A stretch of 64,000 nt of DNA from Psychrobacter sp. PL19 (lineage in GTDB: Bacteria > Pseudomonadota > Gammaproteobacteria > Pseudomonadales > Moraxellaceae): positions 806,001-870,000 of the forward strand of contig NZ_JAGING010000001.1 of assembly GCF_017875835.1 (NCBI RefSeq), given 5' to 3'. The notes below the pieces were generated by a model. It was not told where the DNA came from. It made no database searches and saw only the letters and a program-made list of their open reading frames with translations. A program made the position numbers and the translations under genes. This document shows, piece by piece, positions 18,665 through 28,652 of this stretch. Each line of letters starts with the position of its first letter. Positions within the stretch are counted from its first letter, which is position 1.

Positions 18665-18870
18665 AACGGTATCCTTATATTTTGGTGAAACCACTCTAAG
18701 TATTAGTATTTTAAGTTTATCAGCCCAATGATAACTATCAAATATTAAAGTTTGATGTCAACGGTTATCGGGCTAATCATTTTATAGGTAACAAAGCTTA
18801 TTATAACGTGCGCGGTCGTCAAAAAGGTGAAAACAACACTAATCGCACACGGCTAGTAGTTAATCTACCA

Positions 18871-19752
18871 TTACCGAGCAGCTTTTTCATCAATACCTGA
18901 TAAGCCAAAGCGCCGTCCCAACTCAGTCAATACGGTATCTGACTCAATGTCGAACCATGCCAGTCCCACTAAAGTATGAAACCAGACATCCGCTACTTCA
19001 TAGATCAGCTCATTACGCGCCGCATCATATTGCGCTTTGCCTGTTTGCTCATTACTACTGGCCAAGTCTTTGGCCGCAATGATACTTTCGGTGGCTTCCT
19101 CACCTACTTTCTCCAATATTTTATTGAGACCGCGAGCGTATAAGCTGGCCACATAAGAGCTATCGGCATCAGCGTGCTTACGCTCAGCTAACACCTGATC
19201 AAGCTGCTGCAAAATAGATTCCGCGCGATTTTTAGCAGTGCTAGCAGTTTCGATTGCGACACTGGCCTGACTAGTAGGACTAGTATCAGCAATTTGAGGG
19301 CTCGTATTAGCGGATTTATCTACGCTATGTTTATCCGAGTAATGGTCCTTTGCACTATAAATATCAGCAGGATCCTTGATGACCTTATCGACGGTCTGCC
19401 AAGTTGGCTCTGATCCTGTCACATCTAGGCGCTGATAAAAACAAGACTCGCGTCCAGTATGGCAAGCGATACCGCCAACTTGGGTAACACGAAGGACGAT
19501 CACATCTGCATCACAGTCCAGGCGAAGGTCATGCACGTGCTGAGTATGACCTGAGCTTTCGCCTTTATGCCATAGTTTAGCGCGTGAACGTGAAAAATAA
19601 ACGGCAGTCTGGGTCTGCGCTGTCAACTGTAGTGCTTCGGCATTCATCCAGGCCATCATCAAAATACGTCCCGACTGCTGATCTTGTGCAATTGCAGGAA
19701 TCAGTCCGTCAGCGTTGAAATTTATCGCAGTCAACCAAGCAGGTAAAGTCAT
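18871..19752 (-). CDS. hisIE: Bifunctional phosphoribosyl-AMP cyclohydrolase / phosphoribosyl-ATP pyrophosphatase
   Basis: Catalyses steps two and three of histidine synthesis. The N-terminal HisI domain (about 1-115) has [22 protein letters not shown] and the metal-binding [13 protein letters not shown]. The C-terminal HisE domain (about 180-293) has [12 protein letters not shown] and [16 protein letters not shown]. The linker of about 60 residues between them is Ser/Thr/Asp-rich and longer than in enterobacterial HisIE. It stands away from other his genes but just upstream of tatABC, matching the hisI-hisE-tat order of pseudomonads, here as a fusion. Confidence 0.96.
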   Translation of the reverse strand: MTLPAWLTAINFNADGLIPAIAQDQQSGRILMMAWMNAEALQLTAQTQTAVYFSRSRAKLWHKGESSGHTQHVHDLRLDCDADVIVLRVTQVGGIACHTGRESCFYQRLDVTGSEPTWQTVDKVIKDPADIYSAKDHYSDKHSVDKSANTSPQIADTSPTSQASVAIETASTAKNRAESILQQLDQVLAERKHADADSSYVASLYARGLNKILEKVGEEATESIIAAKDLASSNEQTGKAQYDAARNELIYEVADVWFHTLVGLAWFDIESDTVLTELGRRFGLSGIDEKAAR

Positions 19753-19911
19753 AATCTATCTGTCATCTTGTGAGTAGTGAATGAATAGTGAGAGTGATAA
19801 TAAGTAAGTCACAATTAAACTTGTGGCATAAAGTCTGTGTTACTAAAAGATTGGGAGCTAATTTTTAATGGCAAGGTTTAAGGTAGCATCAGACCTTAAA
19901 CGGCTATAGCT

Positions 19912-20343
19912 CTAACGGAGCTCTAATGCGGTTTTGATGGTGGTATTAAGCGCCGTCACTTTATTCGAGCGAAAGTCGAAATTGATAAAGTGCAGTCGCG
20001 CTCTTGCCACCAAAGAGCCATCATGCATACGAGTAACTTTAATCATGATATCGCCATCGTTATCAGACAATCGCTCAACGCCCACCTCAAATAATAGCTC
20101 CTCACGCACGCGTACACGGCCATTAAAGCTGAGCTGCAAGTTATTAACGAGTAAACCTTGATAGTCAGCATCAATCTCTTTAATACTCCTAGAGTGCAAA
20201 AAACGTTGCCGTGCTTCAGTCAATAATGCAGTGAGAGATTCAAGTGTCAAATGTTGACCCGCATCGATTTCAGTGTTGCGCACGCGCATAACCGTTTCAA
20301 AGACAAACACTTCATTATCGAAAGCTAGCTCTTGGTCTGACAC
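19912..20343 (-). CDS. Hotdog-fold acyl-CoA thioesterase (4HBT type)
   Basis: A 143-residue single hotdog-domain protein resembling 4-hydroxybenzoyl-CoA / FcbC-type thioesterases: VMRVRNTEIDAGQHLTLESL near the N-terminus, with Asp in the usual catalytic position, then LLTEARQRFLHSR and SLVARARLHFINFD. The acyl substrate is unknown. The start codon is GTG, with a strong TAGGAGA six bases upstream. It precedes hisIE by 159 bp on the same strand. Confidence 0.85.
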   Translation of the reverse strand: MSDQELAFDNEVFVFETVMRVRNTEIDAGQHLTLESLTALLTEARQRFLHSRSIKEIDADYQGLLVNNLQLSFNGRVRVREELLFEVGVERLSDNDGDIMIKVTRMHDGSLVARARLHFINFDFRSNKVTALNTTIKTALELR

Positions 20344-20695
20344 TATGATCTCCTACATTTTATACATAATGACTTATATTTTATAAAGACTTATATTTCA
20401 TAATGACTTATATATAATGATTTGCGCCTAGCGTACAAGCGCCCGGGATGCGGGATGACAGTATCGTAATTGTCTATGACCACACAATAGCTAGCCCGCT
20501 ATTTTATACCCCTACTATTTTCACATATGGTGCAGCAAGCTATGGTTTGTAAGTTTATATGCAAACTCTGTTACTACTTAAACATAGCTTAAGCTGACAT
20601 ACAATCTATTTAGGTGTGAGCGGTTGGATTAATTATCACCTCTAAAAGATGGCTTTAATTATACCTTATCTGCAATTTCATAAAAAAATAAATTC

Positions 20696-20723
20696 AATAT
20701 AAGTGCTTAAATATAAGTGCTTA
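20696..20723. repeat. 14-bp direct tandem duplication
   Basis: AATATAAGTGCTTA at 20696-20709 and again at 20710-20723. Confidence 0.92.
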
Positions 20724-20845
20724 ATGGTCAAGTGAAAGGGTTGTGTATCAAGGGCGGAACCAATAATTGGTATTGGGCTATACAATTTTACTGCTTAACA
20801 GTAGCTCATGTTAGTAAATGCTTATAGAGCATGCTAAAACTTTGC

Positions 20846-20875
20846 TTGGCAAAATAGTCTCACATCTGCTAAAAT
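20846..20875 (+). promoter_or_regulatory. Candidate sigma-70 promoter for rpmI-rplT
   Basis: TTGGCA (20846-20851) and TAAAAT (20870-20875) with an 18-base spacer. A transcript from here would have a leader of about 100 bases with two hairpins, compatible with L20-type autoregulation, though no specific L20 site is identified. Confidence 0.5.
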
Positions 20876-20985
20876 AGCGCCTCCCACCTCGAGGCAAATA
20901 GAGGGTTAGTTGCTATTTAAATAAAGCATACTAACATCTGTTATTTGACGACCAGGTTCTAACAAAGATAAAGAGGCAATCACTC

Positions 20986-21183
20986 ATGAAAGTGAAGATG
21001 AAAACCAAACGCGGTGCCGCCAAACGCTTCAAAAAAACAGCGAACGGCTTCAAGCGCAAGCAAGCATTCAAAAGCCATATTTTGACCAAGAAATCAGCTA
21101 AGCGTATTCGCCAGTTGCGCGGTCTTAAGATGGTGGACAAGTCTGACGAATCAGCAGTTCGTCGTATGTGCCCATACATCTAA
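20986..21183 (+). CDS. rpmI: 50S ribosomal protein L35
   Basis: Small basic large-subunit protein. The 65 residues begin [19 protein letters not shown] and end in the family's RRMCPYI-like tail; length is exactly typical. AAGAGG lies upstream of the ATG. It starts the rpmI-rplT pair, 91 bp before rplT. Unlike in E. coli, infC is not immediately upstream. Confidence 0.96.
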   Translation: MKVKMKTKRGAAKRFKKTANGFKRKQAFKSHILTKKSAKRIRQLRGLKMVDKSDESAVRRMCPYI

Positions 21184-21274
21184 TTGACTATTGTCATCTA
21201 CATTTTATTTGACTTTGCAATCTGACAACTTTGTTTGTCGCTTAATACTGATTAAAAATATCTTGGAGTAAGTT

Positions 21275-21631
21275 ATGGCCCGTGTAAAACGTGGTGTACA
21301 GGCAAATCGCCGTCACAAAAAAATCTTAAAGCGTGCAAAAGGCTACTACGGTGCCCGTTCACGTGTTTACCGTGTAGCGGTACAAGCAGTAACTAAAGCT
21401 GGTCAATATGCATATCGTGACCGTCGCAATAAAAAACGTACTTTCCGTCGTCTTTGGATTGCTCGTATTAATGCTGGTGCACGTTTAAACGGCCTAAGCT
21501 ATAGCCGCTTTATTAACGGCATGAAAAAAGCCAACATCACTGTTGACCGTCGCGTACTTGCTGACATCGCCATGCATGATGCAGTTACTTTTAGCGCCTT
21601 GGTCGAAAAAGCAAAAGCGGAATTGGCATAA
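21275..21631 (+). CDS. rplT: 50S ribosomal protein L20
   Basis: Early 50S assembly protein; in E. coli it also represses translation of its own operon. The 118 residues start [19 protein letters not shown] and contain [11 protein letters not shown] and [11 protein letters not shown], all typical; length is identical to E. coli L20. TTGGAGTAAG is the ribosome binding site. A terminator follows at 21745, so pheS probably has its own promoter. Confidence 0.97.
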   Translation: MARVKRGVQANRRHKKILKRAKGYYGARSRVYRVAVQAVTKAGQYAYRDRRNKKRTFRRLWIARINAGARLNGLSYSRFINGMKKANITVDRRVLADIAMHDAVTFSALVEKAKAELA

Positions 21632-21744
21632 ATATTTACCCTATTTGAGTGCTTAATTCATAATATTGTAGGTTATCCTACAAGTTAAGAGTCATTAGTA
21701 TTTAAATAAGTCGGGTCAATATTAATTGATAATACTATGTTAAT

Positions 21745-21775
21745 AAAAGCTACCGCTGGTCGGTGGCTTTTTTTA
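21745..21775 (+). terminator. Intrinsic terminator of rpmI-rplT
   Basis: AAAGCTACCG / CGGTGGCTTT stem (one wobble) followed by a T run, 115 bp after rplT. Confidence 0.85.
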
Positions 21776-21795
21776 TATCACTTATTCAAATCACT

Positions 21796-21834
21796 GATTT
21801 GCATTAATGATTTGCATTAATGATTTGCATTGGT
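21796..21834. repeat. 13-bp tandem repeat, three copies
   Basis: GATTTGCATTAAT at 21796 and 21809, and GATTTGCATTGGT at 21822. Confidence 0.93.
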
Positions 21835-21903
21835 ACTTAATTTTCTTTATGGTCGTCTAAATATTCAAGCCATTGTTTTCAATAGTTTTTGTTTGAAAAA
21901 TGA

Positions 21904-23034
<1,131 letters not shown>

Positions 23035-23141
23035 ACCAGTTAAGTGTTCTAAGCACACGAAGACCAGTACTGACACACAAATAGCGCCGCTGTAACGGCA
23101 GTTTTATTACATTTATTTTGATATTTTGATCCGAGATATTT

Positions 23142-25553
23142 ATGAAAATTAGCGAACAATGGCTACGTCAATGGGTAAACCCTGCTAACACTAGTGAGCA
23201 GCTGGCCGAACAGCTAACTATGGCGGGGCTTGAGATTGATGATCGCTATGCCGTTGCACGTCCATTTAGTGGTGTGGTGGTCGGTGAGGTAATCAGTGTC
23301 GAACCGCATCCTGACGCCGATAAACTGCGCGTGACCCAGGTCAATATTGGTAGCGATCAGCCGTTACAGATTGTTTGCGGCGCGCCCAATGTTCGCGTTG
23401 GTATGAAAGCGCCGGTTGCCACTGTTGGGGCAGTATTGCCCAGCAATGATAAAGCGGGCTTCCATATTAAAGCCAGCGAGCTACGCGGTATTGCTTCAAA
23501 TGGCATGTTATGCGGCGCTTCTGAGATTGATTTGACTGATGCACTAGATGGTTTGCTCGAGCTGCCTGATGATGCACCGATTGGTACTGATATTCGCGAT
23601 TATCTAGGGCTGGACAATCAAATATTTGATATCTCTATTACCCCCAATCGCGGTGACTGTTTTAGTGTGCGTGGTATTGCTCGCGAAATATCGGTCACTA
23701 ATGATTTACCTATGCAGCTGCCCATTATTTCTACTGCTGAACCAACACCTACTAATCATGCTGTCGGCGCGCCTACGGTAACAGTAAGTGCTACAGAAGC
23801 GTGCCCGCGCTATTTATTGCAGTCTATTAATAATATTGATCGCAGTATTGACAGTCCAAAATGGCTGCAAGATGCGCTGATTCAGTCAGGGCTACGCTCG
23901 CACAACTTCTTAGTTGATGTGACGAATTACATACTGATGGAACTTGGACAGCCGCTACATGCCTTCGATGCCGATACTATTGTTGGTGATATTATTGTTC
24001 GTTTAGCGCAGCCACAAGAAAGCGTGACTCTTCTTAATGAACAAACTATTAGCCTAACTGGCGATGAACTAGTAATCGCTGATGATAAAGGCGTACTGGC
24101 GCTGGCTGGTATCATGGGTGGTCAGCGTAGTAGTGTCACGAATAGCACCATTAATATTGTGTTGGAGAGTGCATTTTTTAGTCCATTGGCTATCGCCGGG
24201 CGTGCGCGTCGCTTTGGTCTACATACTGATGCTTCACAACGTTTTGAGCGTGGAGTTGACTTTGAATTACCAGCGTTGGCGCTGGCACGTGCTTGTCATT
24301 TGATTACCAGTATTACCGGCGGTCAAGCAGGGCAAGTAGCCACTGTTGAGCATCGCAATCACCTACCTGCACGCACACCGATTATCTTGCCGATAGCCAA
24401 GGTTGCTGCTGTTATTGGTATTGATATTGAACCAGTAATAATGATACGCATTTTAACCCAGTTAGGATTTATCGTAGAACAACAAACGGATTCATTGATC
24501 TGCACGCCACCATCGTACCGCTTTGACATGAGTATCAAAGAAGATTTGATCGAAGAAATTGCTCGTATTTATGGCTATGATAATATTCCTAGCACCTTGC
24601 CGCACTTGCAAGTTAGCATGGATTATGACGATACCGCAGATTTGACTCATGAGATGAAACTAGCGCTGGTCGATACCGGTTATATGGAAGCCATCAGTTT
24701 TAGCTTTAGTGATGCTAAGTTAGAAGCATTGATCGATGATGAAGCATTAGGTGAAGTATTAGCACTTGCCAACCCGATCTCTAGTGATTTAGCAGTGATG
24801 CGCCGTACTTTATTATCTAGTTTATTACCTTGCGTACAATACAATCTTAACCGTCAGCAATCACGGGTACGATTTTTTGAGACTGGTCTTAGCTTCGTGG
24901 GTCACAGTGTTAGCGAGTTGGTGCAAACACCTAGTATGGCTTTGGTAGCGGTCGGTGATATTTGGGATGAGCAAGCCTATCAAAATCGCGCGATAGATTT
25001 TTATGATCTTAAGCACGATGTTGAACAGCTGCTACCCACACAGCTTGATAGCGCACGCATTCGCTATGAGCGTAGTGAGCTAGACTTTTTGCATCCTGGT
25101 CAAAGTGCTAAGTTTTATATCGATAATCATTACATCGGTTGGTTGGGTCAACTGCATCCCAACACGGCCAAACAGCTCGATCTACCAGCAACTTGGGTCG
25201 CGCAATTGGCGTTAGCCCCGTTACTGACCCTAGCTCGTGAGCAACACCCGATAGCAACACCAAGTAAATTTCCACAAGTGCGCCGTGATATAGCTATTTT
25301 GATAGATAGTGATATTAGCTTACAGATCTTACAGGCAACCATACGTGAGACTGCAGGTAAGCTGTTGACGAATTTATGGTTGTTCGACATCTATCAAGGC
25401 GAGAATGTGCCAACTGGTCAGCGTTCATTAGCATTTGCGCTAATATGGCAAGACAGCACACAGACCTTATCTGATGAGGTAGTAAAAGCTGCAACTGACA
25501 CCGTTATTCAAGCACTGACTACACAGCATGGCGCGCAGCTTCGTGACAGTTAA
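23142..25553 (+). CDS. pheT: Phenylalanyl-tRNA synthetase beta subunit
   Basis: The 803-residue beta subunit (E. coli 795) has the domains in order: N-terminal B1 region, tRNA-binding EMAP/OB domain (about 40-150, with EPHPDADKLRVTQV), B3/B4 editing domain with GTR-type loops, B5 domain, catalytic-like core and the C-terminal anticodon-binding FDX domain (about 710-803, KFPQVRRDIAILID). It pairs with pheS. ihfA follows only after 355 bp, a gap that contains a repeat element. Confidence 0.96.
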   Translation: MKISEQWLRQWVNPANTSEQLAEQLTMAGLEIDDRYAVARPFSGVVVGEVISVEPHPDADKLRVTQVNIGSDQPLQIVCGAPNVRVGMKAPVATVGAVLPSNDKAGFHIKASELRGIASNGMLCGASEIDLTDALDGLLELPDDAPIGTDIRDYLGLDNQIFDISITPNRGDCFSVRGIAREISVTNDLPMQLPIISTAEPTPTNHAVGAPTVTVSATEACPRYLLQSINNIDRSIDSPKWLQDALIQSGLRSHNFLVDVTNYILMELGQPLHAFDADTIVGDIIVRLAQPQESVTLLNEQTISLTGDELVIADDKGVLALAGIMGGQRSSVTNSTINIVLESAFFSPLAIAGRARRFGLHTDASQRFERGVDFELPALALARACHLITSITGGQAGQVATVEHRNHLPARTPIILPIAKVAAVIGIDIEPVIMIRILTQLGFIVEQQTDSLICTPPSYRFDMSIKEDLIEEIARIYGYDNIPSTLPHLQVSMDYDDTADLTHEMKLALVDTGYMEAISFSFSDAKLEALIDDEALGEVLALANPISSDLAVMRRTLLSSLLPCVQYNLNRQQSRVRFFETGLSFVGHSVSELVQTPSMALVAVGDIWDEQAYQNRAIDFYDLKHDVEQLLPTQLDSARIRYERSELDFLHPGQSAKFYIDNHYIGWLGQLHPNTAKQLDLPATWVAQLALAPLLTLAREQHPIATPSKFPQVRRDIAILIDSDISLQILQATIRETAGKLLTNLWLFDIYQGENVPTGQRSLAFALIWQDSTQTLSDEVVKAATDTVIQALTTQHGAQLRDS

Positions 25554-25908
25554 TATTAAGTCATACTTCAAGCTTTTGTTGCTATAGTTAAAATACCTTA
25601 AAAATGCGACGGTACTGCGGGTATAAGCTTTTTGCAGCCTCTGTCTGCGTAGGCACAGCAAGCAAGAAAAACGTATGCCAGCAGTAGGTTATGTATTGAT
25701 ATTACTTCTTATTGACTATATAAGACCTTACTTTAAATGAAATAATAAAGACCATGATGGCCAAAAACCAGTTAACTGCTTATTAATAAAGGATTTTGTG
25801 GAAGACTTTATTAATAAGACTGCAAAAAACCTTTATAATAGCCATGATCAGTAATTGTATCGCCGAATAATAAAACCCGCCATCACGACATAGCATAGGA
25901 GTCGTACT
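25554..25908. other. Gap between pheT and ihfA, mostly a repeat element
   Basis: 355 bp where many gammaproteobacteria have only a few bases. It contains the palindromic element at 25583-25720 and a TATAAT at 25834-25839 that could serve as the -10 box of a separate ihfA promoter, with only a weak -35. Confidence 0.6.
25583..25720 (+). mobile_element. MITE-like palindromic element, copy 1
   Basis: 138-bp element from TATAGTTAA to TTGACTATA, with imperfect inner arms around GTACTGCGGGTATAAG and CGTATGCCAGCAGTAGG and the shared core GCAGCCTCTGTCTGCGTAGG. It lies between pheT and ihfA. Four related copies are in the window (39896, 42753, 56210 and 58395). Confidence 0.85.
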
Positions 25909-26208
25909 GTGAGCACCCTAACCAAATCTGACATGATTGAGCATTTGATGAGTCAGCTCAACTTAACTCGCCAAGAAGGGCGCTGTTTGGTGGAGAATTT
26001 TTTTGATGAATTGACAGAAAACTTAATCGATGGCAAAGAGGTAAAGCTTTCAGGTTTTGGTAATTTTGAGCTTAAAGATAAAAATACCCGCCCAGGCCGT
26101 AACCCAAAAACAGGTGAACCGGTTGCGGTCTCTGCACGTCGGGTAGTCACCTTTAAAACTGGTCAAAAATTTCGTCAAAAAGTTGACGAGCATTTATTTG
26201 ATGTGTAG
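25909..26208 (+). CDS. ihfA: Integration host factor alpha subunit
   Basis: DNA-bending nucleoid protein that acts as a heterodimer with IhfB. The 99 residues show the HU/IHF fold: LTKSDMIEHLM helix, VKLSGFGNFELKDK, then the beta-arm RPGRNPKTGEPVAV with the intercalating proline, and VVTFKTGQKFR. The start codon is GTG, preceded by ATAGGAG. The neighbourhood (pheS-pheT-ihfA) confirms the alpha identity, although the spacing is unusually wide. A terminator lies at 26365. Confidence 0.95.
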   Translation: MSTLTKSDMIEHLMSQLNLTRQEGRCLVENFFDELTENLIDGKEVKLSGFGNFELKDKNTRPGRNPKTGEPVAVSARRVVTFKTGQKFRQKVDEHLFDV

Positions 26209-26364
26209 TTAGTAATTGCAACTATCAATAAGCCGAAACCTACTTGTTGATAAAAATTCCATGAGTGGATTTAGGTTTTAGCTTTTGACTAATACAAAAC
26301 TGACGTAGAACCAATAGTTCAGTACATATTGGCTCTTAGATCTATAATAACTATCTTTTAAGAG

Positions 26365-26394
26365 AGGCTTAGCGTATTAACGCTAGGCCTTTTT
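26365..26394 (+). terminator. Intrinsic terminator downstream of ihfA
   Basis: AGGCTTAGCG / CGCTAGGCCT stem (one wobble) with a 6-base loop and TTTTT, 156 bp after ihfA. Confidence 0.8.
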
Positions 26395-26438
26395 ATGTTT
26401 CAGAGTGTAGGGTCTCAAGCAACCAGTACGTCTCTAAG

Positions 26439-26470
26439 ACAGTGCTGAGCTAAAACAGTGCTGAGCTAAA
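26439..26470. repeat. 16-bp tandem duplication
   Basis: ACAGTGCTGAGCTAAA at 26439-26454 and 26455-26470, exact. Confidence 0.95.
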
Positions 26471-26761
26471 ATCATGCGTTCGATTTAAAAATAAATAATA
26501 GTGATGCATTTTGATTAAACAGTGACGCTGAACTTTAGGTGTCGATTTGATGCTAAGCTTGGCAGTCCACAGCCAAAAACACGACGGCTATTACTTTTAC
26601 AATGAACTGTTCAAATCATAAAATATCTAAGACTAATTAAGATACACTATAGTCAGACTTAGCCGTTCACATTGAAAAACAACCCTTTAATGACAATTAT
26701 TATAGCTATTCATTAGGCTGTATAGTTTGACAAAAATATAGCCAATCAAACGGAGTATCTT

Positions 26762-27268
26762 ATGGAACTAGAACTAGCTGAGCGTTTAGAAAACAGCGAT
26801 TTGAATAGCCGGGATGGTGAGCATATCATCTTGCGTTTGACTTATATTAGTCGTTATAACGATCTTAACGCCAATGTCGAAGTAGCACGTATTCTTGCAC
26901 AAGCGCAACGCAACAATGAACGCAATGGCATTACGGGTGCTTTGGTACTAAATGAAAACTATTTTCTTCAAAGTATCGAGGGTGCAAGACCAGTTATTAA
27001 TGGGTTGTTACGAAAGTTAGTCAAGGATGACCGGCATTTTTCATTACAGGTTATTGAATGTTGCGAAGTTGAGCAGCGGCGTTGGAGTAAGTGGTCAATG
27101 AAATATCTAACACCTAGCGACCAAAATAACGAATATGTACTTAAATTCTCAGCGGGTACTAGCTTTAACCCTTACCTGATGAGCAGTTCTCAGGTCATGA
27201 TGTTCATTGACACGCTATCGAAACTCCAAGAAAAAGAAGAAAAGCGTGCCTTTAAGAAAAGGTTTTAG
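26762..27268 (+). CDS. Stand-alone BLUF blue-light photoreceptor (long N-terminus)
   Basis: Short flavin-binding BLUF protein of 168 residues. The domain spans about 21-115 and keeps all the residues used by AppA numbering: Tyr28 (Tyr21), Asn52 (Asn45), Gln70 (Gln63), Trp111 (Trp104) and Met113 (Met106), at identical spacings (24, 18, 41, 2). It should therefore be photoactive. There is no output domain; the C-terminal 50 residues are probably helices for partner contacts, as in BlsA of Acinetobacter and PixD proteins. An acidic extension of about 20 residues precedes the domain. CGGAG lies before the ATG. A second BLUF gene starts 67 bp downstream. Confidence 0.92.
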   Translation: MELELAERLENSDLNSRDGEHIILRLTYISRYNDLNANVEVARILAQAQRNNERNGITGALVLNENYFLQSIEGARPVINGLLRKLVKDDRHFSLQVIECCEVEQRRWSKWSMKYLTPSDQNNEYVLKFSAGTSFNPYLMSSSQVMMFIDTLSKLQEKEEKRAFKKRF

Positions 27269-27335
27269 TGCTTAGTCCGTAAATCAGACTCAGTAGCACC
27301 GATAAGTTTTAACTGTATTATATAAGAGGCCCCAT

Positions 27336-27773
27336 ATGGCACAAATAACTTCAGATGCACACACTTTAGTGAATATGACCTATGTTAGCCGCGCAAACTT
27401 AGATTTATCACCGAAAGCACTTGGTGAAATCTTGCAGCAGGCACAGAAGAACAATACTGCGAACGGTATTACCGGTATGTTAGTTTTCAATAATAATTAT
27501 TTTTTGCAAACCATTGAAGGGCCAAGAGCGCAGATTAACCGCTTATTATATGCCTTAATTTTAGATCAGCGACATCATGATTTACAGTTACTTGAAACCC
27601 GTGAATTAAAGCATAGAGAGTGGTCCAAATGGTCGATGAACCAGGCTTCTCTTAATGAACAGAATGCGGCAGTTTATCTCAAATACTCTACCACTGCTGA
27701 TTTTAATCCGTACTTGATGAGCGCTGAATCCGCACGCGGCTTAATGACTGAGCTTAGTGTTCAACGAAGCTAG
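27336..27773 (+). CDS. Stand-alone BLUF blue-light photoreceptor
   Basis: Second BLUF protein, 145 residues, about half identical by eye to its upstream neighbour over the domain. Key residues are Tyr16, Asn40, Gln58, Trp99 and Met101, again with perfect spacing for flavin hydrogen-bond switching. It lacks the N-terminal extension and has a short C-terminal helical tail with FNPYLMSAESARGL, matching FNPYLMSSSQVMM in the neighbour. AAGAGG precedes the ATG. The two look like a tandem duplication in one transcript ending at 27799. Confidence 0.93.
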   Translation: MAQITSDAHTLVNMTYVSRANLDLSPKALGEILQQAQKNNTANGITGMLVFNNNYFLQTIEGPRAQINRLLYALILDQRHHDLQLLETRELKHREWSKWSMNQASLNEQNAAVYLKYSTTADFNPYLMSAESARGLMTELSVQRS

Positions 27774-27798
27774 TGAGGTGAGCAATAAAGCAGGCATC

Positions 27799-27826
27799 AA
27801 AAAAGAGAGCATAGGCTCTCTTTTTT
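27799..27826. terminator. Bidirectional terminator after the BLUF pair
   Basis: AAAAAAGAGAGC / GCTCTCTTTTTT with a 4-base loop. It lies between the BLUF genes and the convergent lipoprotein gene and has T-runs on both strands. Confidence 0.9.
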
Positions 27827-27880
27827 ATTTATAGTATTAGACATCCATTATAATCTTAGCGACCATAATAGTAATAAAAA

Positions 27881-28219
27881 TTACTGAGCTGGTTCTTCAA
27901 CAACAACGTCATCAGCTGCGTCAGCGGCTTCAGTATCGCCAGCCATAGTGCCGTCAACAGGTACTTCAGCATCCATTTCAGTAGTCGCAGTAGCGGCTTG
28001 AGCATCAGCAATTTCAGCTTCAGCAGTAGCAACAGCAGCATCAGCTTCAACAGTAGGCTCGCCGTCAACAGCAGCTTCGTCTAGCTCTTGTGAAGCATCT
28101 TGCACTTCTTCTTGCGCGTCAGATAAATCTTCAGCAGCGTTTTCTTTGTTGCTGTCACAGGCAGTTAAGCCCATAGTTGCAGTCATAATACCAGCTAGTG
28201 CAAGTAATTTAAGTTTCAT
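27881..28219 (-). CDS. Small acidic lipoprotein, Ala/Glu/Asp-rich
   Basis: A 112-residue putative lipoprotein: signal peptide MKLKLLALAGIMTATMG with lipobox LTAC (cysteine near residue 21), then a mature part made almost only of Ala, Glu, Asp, Val and Thr with no recognised domain. The strongly acidic, repetitive composition suggests a flexible periplasmic or surface segment. I chose the ATG at 28219 for its GGAGA ribosome binding site. It should be a substrate of Lgt and Lnt, both encoded in this window. Function unknown. Confidence 0.82.
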   Translation of the reverse strand: MKLKLLALAGIMTATMGLTACDSNKENAAEDLSDAQEEVQDASQELDEAAVDGEPTVEADAAVATAEAEIADAQAATATTEMDAEVPVDGTMAGDTEAADAADDVVVEEPAQ

Positions 28220-28652
28220 ACTATATTCTCCGGAAATTGAAATGAGCCGTAGCAGCAACGAGGGGTTGAAACTTCGATATATCTCGAATTTCCGACTCCC
28301 TTTAGTCACAGCTACTCAGCTTTCACGCATTCTATATCTTTTTTTTTCAAAAGAAAAGAGTTACTACACTTTGGTAACAATAAAGTAGTAAACGTCGTTT
28401 CTCGAGTTTGCTTTGATATAAGTTTTAATACAATATTTTAAATCAATTTAAGTATACTTAACAAAACTGCTGCTTTTTCAGCTAGATTTATCATATTTTA
28501 TATCATTTAACATGATTTGAAATCACTCGTCTCAAAAATCTTAAGTGATCTAGAATATAAATAAAGTCTAAATAAGTTCTAAATCAAGTTATTAAGATAA
28601 ATAACTATTGAAATACTTAACAGCAGGTAACGTATAGCTAAGGAAGAACGCT
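28220..28652. other. Divergent gap, lipoprotein gene to ypfJ
   Basis: 433 bp of AT-rich DNA. It includes an imperfect inverted repeat at about 28360-28393 (TTACTAC(A)CTTT / AAAG(T)AGTAA), possibly an operator or mRNA hairpin. No clear promoter boxes. Confidence 0.5.

Larger units (their letters stand above)
20344..20985. other. Long intergenic region upstream of rpmI
   Basis: 642 bp without a gene. It contains three imperfect copies of a (T)AATGACTTATATTT unit at about 20366-20420, a 14-bp direct duplication at 20696, the palindrome ACCAATAATTGGT at 20759-20771, the rpmI promoter at 20846, and a leader with two small hairpins (GCCTC/GAGGC at 20879-20895 and a TTAGT...ACTAA repeat at about 20905-20937). 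infC, the usual upstream neighbour of rpmI, is absent. Confidence 0.6.
26209..26761. other. Gap between ihfA and the first BLUF gene
   Basis: 553 bp holding the ihfA terminator (26365) and a 16-bp duplication (26439). A TATAGT at 26721 lies about 35 bp before the BLUF start and could be a -10 element, but no good -35 is seen. Confidence 0.55.
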
